Assembly: GCA_902727915.1 (NCBI GenBank)
Contig: CACVAU010000072.1
Span: 1-64,000 of the forward strand
Source: an uncultured Sulfurovum sp.
Lineage (GTDB): Bacteria > Campylobacterota > Campylobacteria > Campylobacterales > Sulfurovaceae
Direction: 5' to 3'
Length of the DNA: 64,000 nucleotides
Shown here: piece after piece, positions 51,464 to 60,079 of the stretch
Layout: the number at the start of each line of letters is the position of its first letter
Numbering within the stretch: the stretch's first letter is position 1
Position numbers and translations under genes: made by a program
Notes under the pieces: generated by a model
Seen by the model: the letters and a program-made list of their open reading frames with translations, nothing else
The model's database searches: none
What the model was told of the DNA's origin: nothing

Positions 51464-52930
51464 TTATGCCATAGGTGTTCTAAACTGTGGCTCTTCAGTA
51501 AGTTTTCTACCAGCAGTTATTGTTTTGTAAATGTTATATGCAAAGAGTACAAACCCTGCTGTATATAAAATACCTGAAACACCTCTAATTAAATAATATG
51601 GATGCAGTACAGCTACGGTGTCAATAAAACTGTATACGAGGTTACCATATTCATCAACGGCTCTCCACATCATACCTTGTGTAATACCTGCAATCCACAT
51701 AGAGGTGAAGTAAAGTACTACAGCTGTTGTTTGCATCCAAAATTGAATACCCATTAGTTTTTTAGAGTAAATTTCTCTTTTCCACATACGTGGTGCCATG
51801 TGGAAAAGTGCAGCCATGGTCATGAAGACAACCCACCCAAGTACCCCATCATGAACATGTCCTGGAATCCAGTCTGTAAAGTGTGCAATAGCATTAACCG
51901 ATTTAATGGCTTGAATAGGACCTTCAATGGTCGATAACATATAGAATGTTGAAGCAATAACCATAAATTTAATTAATGGGTTTTCAGCCAATTGGTTCCA
52001 CTCACCTTTCATGGTAAGAAGCATGTTAATGGCTGAACCCCATGATGGTAAAATAAGAACGATAGAGAAAGCAGAACCCATTGTCTGCATCCAATCTGGT
52101 ACGGTTGACCATAATAGGTGGTGAGAACCAGCCCAAAGGTAAACAAACATTAGTCCCCAAAAAGAAAGTAAAGAAAGCTTATATGAATAGATAGCTTGAC
52201 CAGATTCTTTTGGAAGAAAGTAATAAATCATACCAACGATTGGTACTGTAAATCCAAATGCAACAGCATTATGACCATACCACCATTGCACAAGTGCATC
52301 ATTGGTTCCTGAATACATTGATACTGAGTGGTGAATAGAACCTAGACCTTCAGTTGCAAAGTAAGTTGGAATTGACATGTTGTTAAATAGGTAAAGCATT
52401 GCAATTCCAAGGAAACATGCTAAGTAGTACCAGATAGAAACATACAATGCTTTTTCTCTTCTAATCCCAATTAGACCAAAAATATTGATACCCCACATAA
52501 TCCAAACAACTACGATGACAATGTCAACCCACCATTCATATTGTGCATATTCTTTACCAGCAGAGATACCAAATACCAGTGTGAGTGTTGCGATTAATGC
52601 ACCAATAAAGTAAAGCCAAAAGTGAACTTTACCCATAATCATTAAAAACTTTGATTCTGCCATAGAGACTTTTAAAACTCTTTGTGCAAAGTAATACCAC
52701 GTTGCAAAAATTCCAGAAACGGTAAATCCAAATACAACGGTATTGGTATGAATAGGTCTAAGTCTTGAGAATGTTCCGTATTCACCAATTAGGTAATTTA
52801 ATTCAGGAAATGCCAATTGTAGTGCGAGTATGGTCCCTACTAACATACCTAAAAAGCCAAACAAAATAGTTACATAGGTAAACATTTTTGCGACAGTATA
52901 GTCATATTCTAATGCTGCATGTGATTGCAT
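51464..52930 (-). CDS. ccoN: cbb3-type cytochrome c oxidase catalytic subunit CcoN
   Basis: 488 residues with about 12 membrane helices. Haem and copper ligands are in HTNTVVFGF, WWYGHNAVAF, WAGSHHLLW, and FHMAPRMWKR-type segments. This is the high-affinity oxygen reductase that pumps protons in microaerobic conditions. First gene of a long operon (ccoN, O, Q, P, DUF4006, 33-aa peptide, unknown, ccoH). The ribosome site AAGGAGG, 6 bases from the ATG, is the strongest in the window. No FNR-type box is seen in its upstream region. Confidence 0.97.
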   Translation of the reverse strand: MQSHAALEYDYTVAKMFTYVTILFGFLGMLVGTILALQLAFPELNYLIGEYGTFSRLRPIHTNTVVFGFTVSGIFATWYYFAQRVLKVSMAESKFLMIMGKVHFWLYFIGALIATLTLVFGISAGKEYAQYEWWVDIVIVVVWIMWGINIFGLIGIRREKALYVSIWYYLACFLGIAMLYLFNNMSIPTYFATEGLGSIHHSVSMYSGTNDALVQWWYGHNAVAFGFTVPIVGMIYYFLPKESGQAIYSYKLSLLSFWGLMFVYLWAGSHHLLWSTVPDWMQTMGSAFSIVLILPSWGSAINMLLTMKGEWNQLAENPLIKFMVIASTFYMLSTIEGPIQAIKSVNAIAHFTDWIPGHVHDGVLGWVVFMTMAALFHMAPRMWKREIYSKKLMGIQFWMQTTAVVLYFTSMWIAGITQGMMWRAVDEYGNLVYSFIDTVAVLHPYYLIRGVSGILYTAGFVLFAYNIYKTITAGRKLTEEPQFRTPMA

Positions 52931-53050
52931 ACATTGCCTCCTTAAGATAAATCAGCTGTAATATTATAATTAAGAATAACTTATAATCATAATAATATAG
53001 CCTACAGTTATAAGTATAATAGATTTTTTTTATAAAAAACTTAATACACC

Positions 53051-53065
53051 ATCAAAAGTTTTGAT
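53051..53065. promoter_or_regulatory. Palindrome ATCAAAAGTTTTGAT
   Basis: Perfect 7-bp inverted repeat around a single central base, about 120 bp upstream of ccoN on its coding strand and about 330 bp upstream of the regulator. Could be an operator for an oxidase regulator; the half sites resemble but do not equal an FNR box (TTGAT/ATCAA in the wrong order). Confidence 0.4.
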
Positions 53066-53327
53066 TTTTCTATACAATTAAATTTATCTAGGTAAAAGTA
53101 ATATATTTCTATTTAAATAAGATAATATTAGTCCTAGTTAACTATATTATGGGATTTAAGAGAATTTTAATAAATAGAATATTTTTCTCTTTTACTGAAA
53201 GATAGCAGAATAGTCTAAAGTTATTTAAGTTATAAATATATAAAATTATTATTTTATTTTATGGATGTTTTATGTCTTAAAAATACCTTTTTGGAGACAA
53301 TTATAGAGTCATGTAATGTAAATAAAG

Positions 53328-53341
53328 TTGATTTAAGTCAA
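53328..53341 (+). promoter_or_regulatory. FNR-type box upstream of the regulator gene
   Basis: TTGATTTAAGTCAA: 9 of 10 positions of the TTGAT-N4-ATCAA consensus. It lies 51 bases before the start codon of the FNR-type regulator. With TATAAA (53361-53366) as -10 its centre falls close to -40, the normal position for activation, which suggests autoregulation. Confidence 0.65.
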
Positions 53342-53391
53342 CCTATGAAAGCTGAACTTATATAAAGAGATAATTTTGTTATAATAGTCTA

Positions 53392-54033
53392 ATGATTATA
53401 GAGAAACTTAAAAAACTACATTTGTTTAAATTACTGTCTGAGCGTGAAATAGAATTATTGGCTAGTATGAGTGTACTTAAAAAACTTTCATATGATAATG
53501 TGTTATTTTATGAGGGGGAAGAACCTCAATATTTTTACCTCTTATTGACAGGTCACTTAAAGCTTTATAAAACAGATTTAAAGGGCAACGAGATTGTAAT
53601 TCATTATTTTAGGGAACCAGCTTTTATTGCTGAGATGGCATCATTAGAAAGCTTTAGATTTCCTGCTACAGCCATTGTTACTTGTGGGGAAGTGGAAGTT
53701 TTATTGATAGATAAAGTAAGGTTTTTTAATCTTATACAGACTGATGCACGATTTTCTTTTCATCTTATGAAGTCCATGACCTTAAAAATCAAACAATTAG
53801 AACAGGTTATTAACCGTAACATGGTCTATGATGCGATGACGAAGGTATGTTCTTTTATTGAAGAGAATCCTACATATTTTCAAAGCGTTAAAAATAAGGA
53901 GATTGCTAATTTTTTAAATATGGCTCCAGAAACACTTTCTCGAATTTTAAGTAGATTAAGAAAATTAGAAATTATTGATAAAAAAAATTTACTTTTAAAT
54001 GAAGAAAAATTAAAAACCTTATTGGATTTTTAG
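53392..54033 (+). CDS. Crp/Fnr family transcription regulator without iron-sulfur cysteines
   Basis: 213 residues. Cyclic-nucleotide-binding-like fold (about 15-120, LKKLSYDNVLFYEGEEPQYFYLLL in pieces), dimer helix, and HTH with recognition helix APETLSRILSRL. The E-x-x-S-R pattern of FNR, which reads TTGAT-N4-ATCAA, is kept. The four cysteines needed for a 4Fe-4S cluster are missing: only two cysteines occur (about 103 and 152). So it is an FNR-site regulator with another sensor, as in Dnr/NssR-type nitric-oxide regulators. Between the ccoN and hemN operons, with boxes before itself and hemN. Confidence 0.88.
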   Translation: MIIEKLKKLHLFKLLSEREIELLASMSVLKKLSYDNVLFYEGEEPQYFYLLLTGHLKLYKTDLKGNEIVIHYFREPAFIAEMASLESFRFPATAIVTCGEVEVLLIDKVRFFNLIQTDARFSFHLMKSMTLKIKQLEQVINRNMVYDAMTKVCSFIEENPTYFQSVKNKEIANFLNMAPETLSRILSRLRKLEIIDKKNLLLNEEKLKTLLDF

Positions 54034-54169
54034 AAAGATATGAATGGATTTATTTAAGTTATGGAGAAATAATAACAATTTGCAGAGAGTGACTTAAATA
54101 GTGAATGAAATAATTAACTACTTCATATCTTTCATGCTGATAGTATAAAATAAAAGAAAGATTATTTCA

Positions 54170-54183
54170 TTGATTTAAATCAT
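54170..54183 (+). promoter_or_regulatory. FNR-type box of the hemN promoter
   Basis: TTGATTTAAATCAT: 9 of 10 consensus positions. A -10 sequence (TATTAT 54205-54210, overlapping TATAAT 54208-54213) follows at the spacing that places the box centre close to -41.5. hemN is classically induced under low oxygen by FNR-type regulators. The start codon is 54 bases downstream of the box. Confidence 0.75.
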
Positions 54184-54236
54184 GAATCCTAATCTTAGTT
54201 TTGATATTATAATAATAATTATAATTAAGGAAAATA

Positions 54237-55613
54237 ATGTTTACCCTAAATCACAGATCTTTAATTCAAAAGTATAATATACCTGGCCCAAGATACACTT
54301 CCTATCCCACTGTACCCTTTTGGGATGAAGAGGGTATTTCAAAAGAGAATTGGATAAATAGTCTCAAAAAGTCTTTTAATGAAAGTAATACCAAGGAGGG
54401 AATGAGCCTTTATATACATCTTCCTTATTGTGAGAACCTCTGTACCTTTTGTGCTTGTCATAAACATATTACTAAACGGCATTCAGTAGAAGAGGAGTAT
54501 ATTGATACGCTTTTAAAAGAGTGGAAACTCTATATAGATATATTAGAAGAAACCCCTCTTATACGAGAAATTCATTTGGGTGGAGGAACACCTACTTTTT
54601 TCTCTGCTAATCATTTAAGAAGGATGATTGATGGTATTTTTAAAGAAGCAACACGTCATGAAGTATTTGATTTTTCTTTTGAAGCACACCCCAATGATAC
54701 AACAAAAGAGCAGTTAAAAGTCTTATTTGAGCTTGGATTTACCCGTACATCATTTGGTATACAAGATTATGATCCAACAGTACAAAAAGCCATTAATCGT
54801 ATTCAAACATATGAAACAGTAGCACATATTCATGGACTCTGTAAAGAGATAGGTTATACGTCTATTTCTCATGATATTATTTTTGGTTTGCCCCATCAAA
54901 ATAAAGAGAATATAAAAACAACCATTGCCAATACCATTAAATTAAGACCTGATAGAATTGCTTATTACTCTTATGCACATGTACCTTGGATAAAAGGAGT
55001 AGGGCAGAGAGGATTTGATGAGAATGACCTCCCTAAAGATGAATATAAGCGTGAACTTTATGAATTGGGTAAACAGCTCTTTTTTGAAGCAGGTTATGTA
55101 GAAATAGGAATGGATCATTTTGCTTTACCTACGGATAAAATGCATAAAGCTATGATAGACAAACAGTTGCATCGGAACTTCATGGGATATACAGCTGGAA
55201 AAACTCAACTAATGATAGGTTTAGGTATGTCTTCTATTTCTGATTCTTGGTATGCTTTTTCTCAAAATGAGAAACGGGTTGAAGATTATGTGGCAAGGGT
55301 TAATGCAGGTGAGTTACCTATTTTTAGAGGGCATTTGTTAACAGATGAAGATTTAATTGTACGAAAACACATTTTAAACCTCATGTGTAACTTAGAGACT
55401 TCATGGCGTGAGAAGTCCATGAAACTAAGGAAGATGGATGAAATTTTAGAACGTTTAATTGAAATGAAAAAAGATAATTTAATCAATTTATATGAGGATA
55501 AATTAGTTGTTAAAGAGTCTAGTCGAATGTTTGTACGTAATGTATGTATGGCATTTGATTTACGCTTAGTTCAAAGTGTTTCAGAGAGTAAAATTTTTTC
55601 AATGACCATTTAG
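54237..55613 (+). CDS. hemN: Oxygen-independent coproporphyrinogen III oxidase
   Basis: 458 residues, normal HemN length. The radical-SAM motif C-x3-C-x2-C is in LPYCENLCTFCACHKHI; the GPRYTSYPTVPFWDEE start, the GGGTPTFFS segment and the C-terminal HemN domain (MGYTAGKTQLMIGLGMSSIS split around GYTAG) are all present. It converts coproporphyrinogen III to protoporphyrinogen IX without oxygen, supplying haem for the oxidases encoded on both sides. TAAGGA site 6 bases before the ATG. Confidence 0.97.
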   Translation: MFTLNHRSLIQKYNIPGPRYTSYPTVPFWDEEGISKENWINSLKKSFNESNTKEGMSLYIHLPYCENLCTFCACHKHITKRHSVEEEYIDTLLKEWKLYIDILEETPLIREIHLGGGTPTFFSANHLRRMIDGIFKEATRHEVFDFSFEAHPNDTTKEQLKVLFELGFTRTSFGIQDYDPTVQKAINRIQTYETVAHIHGLCKEIGYTSISHDIIFGLPHQNKENIKTTIANTIKLRPDRIAYYSYAHVPWIKGVGQRGFDENDLPKDEYKRELYELGKQLFFEAGYVEIGMDHFALPTDKMHKAMIDKQLHRNFMGYTAGKTQLMIGLGMSSISDSWYAFSQNEKRVEDYVARVNAGELPIFRGHLLTDEDLIVRKHILNLMCNLETSWREKSMKLRKMDEILERLIEMKKDNLINLYEDKLVVKESSRMFVRNVCMAFDLRLVQSVSESKIFSMTI

Positions 55614-55632
55614 TTGTTTTTTTAAATTATCG

Positions 55633-55655
55633 ATAGAAGCTTATTTCGCTTCTAT
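55633..55655 (+). terminator. Terminator hairpin after hemN
   Basis: ATAGAAGC / GCTTCTAT, 8-bp stem with loop TTATTTC, followed by TGCTTTTTCT. It lies 20 bases after the hemN stop and includes the stop codon of the convergent small membrane protein gene. Confidence 0.65.
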
Positions 55656-55859
55656 TGCTTTTTCTATTGTTTTTTCTTTTTCTTCTTTTATATTAGGAAC
55701 TATTTTTTTAGGAATAATATCTTTATTATACCCTTGTTTTTTACGTGAGGCTACATCATTTTGATCGGCTCTCATAATACCTAACATCATGAAAACATAA
55801 CCACCTACAAAGAAGACCATAAAAGCGAAAGCTAGTGAGAGTAATATGGGTAAAGACAT
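55641..55859 (-). CDS. Small membrane protein at the end of the caa3 operon
   Basis: 72 residues from the ATG at 55859, one base after the stop of the previous gene; an earlier in-frame ATG lies inside that gene and is less likely. MSLPILLSLAFAFMVFF begins a single membrane helix, with a second glycine-rich half (VGGYVFMMLGIM), then a basic tail with ending KTIEKAIEAK. No family recognised. Translational coupling to the Sel1-type gene puts it in the oxidase operon. Confidence 0.65.
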   Translation of the reverse strand: MSLPILLSLAFAFMVFFVGGYVFMMLGIMRADQNDVASRKKQGYNKDIIPKKIVPNIKEEKEKTIEKAIEAK

Positions 55860-55860
55860 T

Positions 55861-56475
55861 TTATTTGAACCATCCTTTAATTTTTGATAATATACCTGTT
55901 TCAATGCCCTTGTCTTCATTATCAAGTTCAGTGAAACGATCGCAACCAGCCTTTAATCCAGCGTCACAACCTTTTTTATAGAATGCTTTTTCGGTAATTC
56001 TATTTTTTTCTACACCAAAACCACCTCGATACATTATGGCAACATTATAACATGCATCTCCACTATTTAGCTCACAAGCTTTAGTAAAAAATTCTCTTGC
56101 TTTTACATCATCTTGTCGTGTATCATGTCCATCTCGATAAATGACTCCAACAGATTCACAAGCACTCTTTATACCACGATTACAAGATTTGGTTAAAAAT
56201 TTCTTTGCAATGGTGTAGTTTTTGTTTTTGTAGTATTGCGCTCCCATAACATCACAAGCTCTTTCTTCTCCACTATGACAAGCTTTACGCATGTATGACA
56301 TACCTTCATCAAGAATGTCTTGAACTTTTGCATTTTCACCTTGTGTTAATGGTAGTCCTACTTCATAACATGCCTCTGCATCACTGTTTGCACATTTTTG
56401 TTTTAACAGTTCCTTATTGGAAGCCCAAAGGTTGAATGTTAATAAAGGAATAAGTATTAATATAATTTTTTTCAT
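55861..56475 (-). CDS. Sel1-repeat, cysteine-rich exported protein (Hcp type)
   Basis: 204 residues, signal peptide about 1-18 (NLWASNK). Four or five Sel1-like repeats of about 36 residues, each with a cysteine pair: ACHSGEERACDVMG, SCNRGIKSACESVG, ACELNSGDACYNVA, GCDAGLKAGCDRF. The C-x7-C within repeats forms disulfides in the Helicobacter cysteine-rich proteins (HcpA-E). Usual role is protein interaction in the periplasm. Its place after cyoE suggests a scaffold for caa3 assembly, but this is inference. Confidence 0.85.
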   Translation of the reverse strand: MKKIILILIPLLTFNLWASNKELLKQKCANSDAEACYEVGLPLTQGENAKVQDILDEGMSYMRKACHSGEERACDVMGAQYYKNKNYTIAKKFLTKSCNRGIKSACESVGVIYRDGHDTRQDDVKAREFFTKACELNSGDACYNVAIMYRGGFGVEKNRITEKAFYKKGCDAGLKAGCDRFTELDNEDKGIETGILSKIKGWFK

Positions 56476-56478
56476 TTT

Positions 56479-57021
56479 TTATCTTTTATTTTCATTGGCT
56501 CTTATGGCATTCATAAGCGCTTGGTTCTCAACTTCCATTGTAGCAAAGTTTTCTGCTAATTCTTCTTGTAGGGTTTGACCTGAAAGGTTTTTTGAAAGAG
56601 CCGTATTGTAGTGCTTAAAAAAATCTTTATAAGGTGTTGCCGAAGATGAAAGGGCGAGTTTCAAATCAACATTTGGGAAATATGTATTCCATGAAGAGCT
56701 AACTTCTCTTAAGACTTTGTTGTTATTTATAAAAACGCTTACCACTATAATAATCATAACCATTGATAAAAATACAACAAAGAAAATGATTGCTTGTGCA
56801 ATACCTAGTATTTCAAACATTACAGGGTTAAAAATTCCTGCATAGAGCATAATGGGTAAGGAAAGTATAAAAAGGATAACCCATTTAGAGGCAATACCTG
56901 AAAGGGGACCCTGGTCAAAAATAAGTCTTTTTTTTGCTGTATTGTTTTTTTGAGTAGTAATGGTTGAGAGAATGATTTCTAAAGAATATGGTTCTTTTAA
57001 TGCTTGATGTTCTTCCTGCAT
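56479..57021 (-). CDS. Membrane protein of unknown function in the caa3 operon
   Basis: 180 residues. Cytoplasmic N-terminus (about 1-45), two membrane helices (about 47-64 and 73-97), and a C-terminal hydrophilic helical part (about 105-180, ending MNAIRANENKR). No motif recognised; no cysteine or histidine cluster that would indicate metal binding. The ATG has AAGGA 9 bases before. It ends 3 bp before the Sel1-type gene; a 118-bp gap separates it from cyoE, so a second promoter is possible. Confidence 0.65.
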   Translation of the reverse strand: MQEEHQALKEPYSLEIILSTITTQKNNTAKKRLIFDQGPLSGIASKWVILFILSLPIMLYAGIFNPVMFEILGIAQAIIFFVVFLSMVMIIIVVSVFINNNKVLREVSSSWNTYFPNVDLKLALSSSATPYKDFFKHYNTALSKNLSGQTLQEELAENFATMEVENQALMNAIRANENKR

Positions 57022-57139
57022 GGCGAGTGTCCTTGGCTAATTTAAATATATTTATATAATGGCTAAAAATTTAGTAATTATAAAAGTGTATTAAAACTAT
57101 TTTCATCTGACTAGATGAAAATAGTTGAAATGTATTTGT

Positions 57140-58003
57140 TTAAAGAACTTGATGCTTAATATACTCATCAATACTTAGAATAATAATAATGGCTAAGAAA
57201 GCAGCATTAATTTTCCAAAATACTGAACGTGCATTGCTTAATTCAAATTTTTCTCTAAGTAATTCTAATGATGAAATAAATGCTAATATTCCAACAATAA
57301 CACTTAGTACTACCGAAGTTGTTAATGGTTCAAAGATAGAAACTAAAAAGATTCCAGCTTGGATGGTAAAGATAAGCCATACAAAAGTAAGTCTTTGTAA
57401 ACTAGCCTGACCAAAAAGACGCATAGCAGTTGGGTAACCCCCATCTTTATAATCACCATGGAAAAGCATTACAAGTAACCAAAAATGAGGTACTTGCCAG
57501 ATGAAGAAATAAAGCCCTAGTGCAATAAATTCTAGCTCCATAAGTGAGTTTCCAGCAACCAACCAACCAATTGCTGGAGGGATGACACCTAAAATAGCCC
57601 CTGGTACTACTGCTAACGCTGATTTCTTTTTAAGAGGTGTGTACATTGCATTGTACCAAATGAAGGCAAAAGCAAAAATATTAACACCAGTTAATCCTAA
57701 GAGATTATAAATAAAAATCATAGAAAGAATAATTAAAACAGCAGAGATGATATAGCCTGTTAGAGGGGTCATACGTCCAGCAGCGATAGGACGATTTTTT
57801 GTACGTTCCATTTTTGAATCTTCTTTGTACTCTTGTACTTGATTAAGTGTTGACACACCCATCGCAACAAGTAGTACTGAGAAGGTTGCCAATATCATGT
57901 CTACTCCGACATCTCCCTTTGCCATAATGTAGGCAAAGAGTGCAGATAAACTTACTGCAAAGGAGAGTATAAACTTAGTGACAATAAAAAAGTCTTTTAT
58001 CAT
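57140..58003 (-). CDS. cyoE: Protohaem IX farnesyltransferase (haem O synthase)
   Basis: 287 residues with about nine membrane helices. The prenyltransferase motif NQVQEYKEDSKMERTKNRP (N-x3-D-x-D-type aspartates), then AAGRMTPLTGY, and the second motif MLFHGDYKDGGYPTAMRLFG in part. It attaches farnesyl to haem B, giving haem O for aa3-type oxidases. It is 12 bp after coxB. No ctaA (haem A synthase) gene is in the window, so whether the oxidase carries haem A or O cannot be told. Confidence 0.94.
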   Translation of the reverse strand: MIKDFFIVTKFILSFAVSLSALFAYIMAKGDVGVDMILATFSVLLVAMGVSTLNQVQEYKEDSKMERTKNRPIAAGRMTPLTGYIISAVLIILSMIFIYNLLGLTGVNIFAFAFIWYNAMYTPLKKKSALAVVPGAILGVIPPAIGWLVAGNSLMELEFIALGLYFFIWQVPHFWLLVMLFHGDYKDGGYPTAMRLFGQASLQRLTFVWLIFTIQAGIFLVSIFEPLTTSVVLSVIVGILAFISSLELLREKFELSNARSVFWKINAAFLAIIIILSIDEYIKHQVL

Positions 58004-58015
58004 AATAAAAGACTT

Positions 58016-59014
58016 TTATTTAGCATCTTGCATATATTTAACAAGTTCATCTAGGTCTGCATCTGGTAGTGCATATGGTGGCATAACACCTGGGAAGAAT
58101 CCAGCTGGTATATCTTTATTTGGGTCTTTAAGTGCATCTTTTAAGTAGGCTGCATCATATTTTGCACCAATACCTTTAAGTGAAGGTCCAACAAGTGTCG
58201 CATCTGTTTCAATTGAGTGACATCCAGCACAACCATTGTCTTCGTAAAGTGATTGACCTTTTGAAACAGGTGCTGCATTAGCATCTTCAAATGGTGATTT
58301 TGCATTACTTTCAAACCACTTATCATAATCAGCTTGTTCCATAACCACAACTTTAGAGTACATGTAAGAGTGAGCAGTACCACAGTACTCAGCACATTCT
58401 ACAACATATTCACCTGGAACATCTGACTTGAACCATTGTTTCGTTACACGTCCTGGAACAACATCTTCTTTCATACGGAATGCTGGTACATACCATGCAT
58501 GAAGTACATCGTTAAGAGGTGCTGTCATTTCTAAAATAATGTTGGTTCCAACAGGTACATAAAGACCTCTTTTTACATCATTGATTTCTTTGTCATATAC
58601 AGAAGTTACTTTATGAACATGACCAGATTTATTTGCTGGGTATTCATATTTCCATTTCCATTTAGAACCTTCAACTTGAACAACGATACTCTCTGATGCT
58701 GCTGGCATAGTTCTCAATGTTTTCATTGAAGTATAACCATAGTAAAAAAGAACCATCATCAATAATGTTGGAATTAATGTCCAAGCAATTTCAAGTGCTG
58801 TGTTGTGTGTAATGTTTTCGATTTCTTCATCTTTAACATTACTTTCTCTATATTTCCAAGCAAAGTAAAACATTGGAACAAGTACCGATAAACCTAGTAC
58901 TATTGAGATCCAAAAGTTAATCCAAAATGCTTGGTCGACATCACTGGCAAATGTTGCTGCCATTGAGTTGAAACCATTTAGGTTTAAACCCTCTACTGTG
59001 TTGTTAACATCCAT
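58016..59014 (-). CDS. coxB: Cytochrome c oxidase subunit II with fused cytochrome c
   Basis: 332 residues. Two membrane helices (about 33-52 and 75-93), the CuA domain with C207, C211 and H215 in ECAEYCGTAHSYMY (plus H at 172 region), and a C-terminal class I haem domain with CAGCH at 262-266 and Met ligand region GVMPPYALP. The fused haem makes this a caa3-type oxidase. It takes electrons from cytochrome c or directly from the bc1 complex. Preceded by coxD (11-bp gap). Confidence 0.95.
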   Translation of the reverse strand: MDVNNTVEGLNLNGFNSMAATFASDVDQAFWINFWISIVLGLSVLVPMFYFAWKYRESNVKDEEIENITHNTALEIAWTLIPTLLMMVLFYYGYTSMKTLRTMPAASESIVVQVEGSKWKWKYEYPANKSGHVHKVTSVYDKEINDVKRGLYVPVGTNIILEMTAPLNDVLHAWYVPAFRMKEDVVPGRVTKQWFKSDVPGEYVVECAEYCGTAHSYMYSKVVVMEQADYDKWFESNAKSPFEDANAAPVSKGQSLYEDNGCAGCHSIETDATLVGPSLKGIGAKYDAAYLKDALKDPNKDIPAGFFPGVMPPYALPDADLDELVKYMQDAK

Positions 59015-59025
59015 ATCTGCCTCCC

Positions 59026-59400
59026 TTAGTGCGCTGAATTTGTTGACGAAGCAGCATTTGCTGCATCAGCCAGTGGTGTTACTGTAGCTGTAATATGACT
59101 CTCGTCTAGGTACTGGAATTGTTGTACATCAACACCAATTACGATTGCAAAAAATGTTAATACAATAAAAAGTGAAAAGCCAGTCATCCAAATGATAAGG
59201 GTTTCACCTTTTAAGTGCATGTAAAACATTACAATCATCCAACCTTTAATTACTGCAATAAGCATTTGTGCTAAAAAGGTAGACTCTGTCATAAACATGT
59301 GAGGCTGAACAAATGTTACAGCTGTTAAAATTAATAGCCCTACAAGAATTTTGTAGTAACCAGCACGCTCTTTTGCGTAATCTATTGTATTAGTGTCCAC
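59026..59400 (-). CDS. coxD: Cytochrome c oxidase subunit IV family protein
   Basis: 124 residues with three membrane helices (about 17-34, 41-62, 71-92). LIAVIKGWMIVMFYMHLKGE is split as AVIKGWMIVMFYMHL, the subunit IV signature found in caa3 and bo3 oxidases. It starts 11 bp inside the 3' end of coxC (overlap), indicating coupled translation. Structural, no cofactor. Confidence 0.88.
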   Translation of the reverse strand: MDTNTIDYAKERAGYYKILVGLLILTAVTFVQPHMFMTESTFLAQMLIAVIKGWMIVMFYMHLKGETLIIWMTGFSLFIVLTFFAIVIGVDVQQFQYLDESHITATVTPLADAANAASSTNSAH

Positions 59401-60079
59401 CTGTAGCTCCTCCTGCTCCGATCATGTAGTAGTACGGGAATACAAATACCCAAATAAGGTGTACGATGTCCCAGTATAATGCAATGTTCCAATGTAAAAT
59501 ATGGTGATCTGGTCTTACTTTTTCAGCGTTAATTCTTTTAAGTAACCAAATCATTAGACCAATACCAATAATAATGTGGAAACCATGAAGTCCTGTCATT
59601 GTAAAGTAAAGTCCAAAAAATAACTTTTGTCCAAATGGTAATGATGAACCTGGAAGTAATTGGTCATGCATTAAGAAAATACCATGATTGTACTCAGCTC
59701 TCCACTCAAAACCTTTAATAACTAAAAAGGCAATAGCAAGAATGATGGTTGCCCAAATCATTAATTTTGCTTCTTTAATTTTACCAACTCTCATGTTAAG
59801 TAAACCAAGACCCATTGTCAATGCTGAGACCAATAGTACTACGGTGTTAATTCCACCAAGTAATCTATTTAAAGATGCCGAAGCATCTAAAAAGTCTTGT
59901 GGGTGTAAAGTGTTGTAGTATGCCAGTGCCATAAACATAGCACCAAACATTAATACCTCTGTAAACATAAACAGCCAGAAACCTAGTTTCCCACCATAAA
60001 AGTCATCTTGCCAACCTTGAACTAAATGTTCATTTCCTTCGCGATCCGTTGCGATTTCTGGTACATATGGGCCTGACAT
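59390..60079 (-). CDS. coxC: Cytochrome c oxidase subunit III
   Basis: 229 residues with about five membrane helices. GGKLGFWLFMFTEVLMFG, TMTGLHGFHIIIG and LYWDIVHLIWVFVFPYYY are the family signature segments. It stabilises the catalytic core and the proton uptake path. Its ATG overlaps the coxA stop by one base. Short form (no long N-terminal helix pair) as in caa3-type oxidases. Confidence 0.93.
   Translation of the reverse strand: MSGPYVPEIATDREGNEHLVQGWQDDFYGGKLGFWLFMFTEVLMFGAMFMALAYYNTLHPQDFLDASASLNRLLGGINTVVLLVSALTMGLGLLNMRVGKIKEAKLMIWATIILAIAFLVIKGFEWRAEYNHGIFLMHDQLLPGSSLPFGQKLFFGLYFTMTGLHGFHIIIGIGLMIWLLKRINAEKVRPDHHILHWNIALYWDIVHLIWVFVFPYYYMIGAGGATGGH

Larger units (their letters stand above)
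52931..53391. other. Intergenic region between ccoN and the FNR-type regulator
   Basis: 461 bp without a gene, very AT-rich, holding divergent promoters. Toward ccoN: the AAGGAGG site and AT-rich -10-like stretches (TATAAT-like near 52960-53010). In the middle: the palindrome ATCAAAAGTTTTGAT. Toward the regulator: an FNR-type box at 53328-53341 and two -10 candidates (TATAAA 53361-53366, TATAAT 53380-53385). The latter is only six bases from the start codon and would give a nearly leaderless mRNA. I see no coding potential in either direction. Confidence 0.7.

Noticed and set aside
52931..53100. Search for an FNR-type box upstream of ccoN
   Set aside because: No sequence close to TTGAT-N4-ATCAA is present; the palindrome at 53051 has the half sites in the opposite order.
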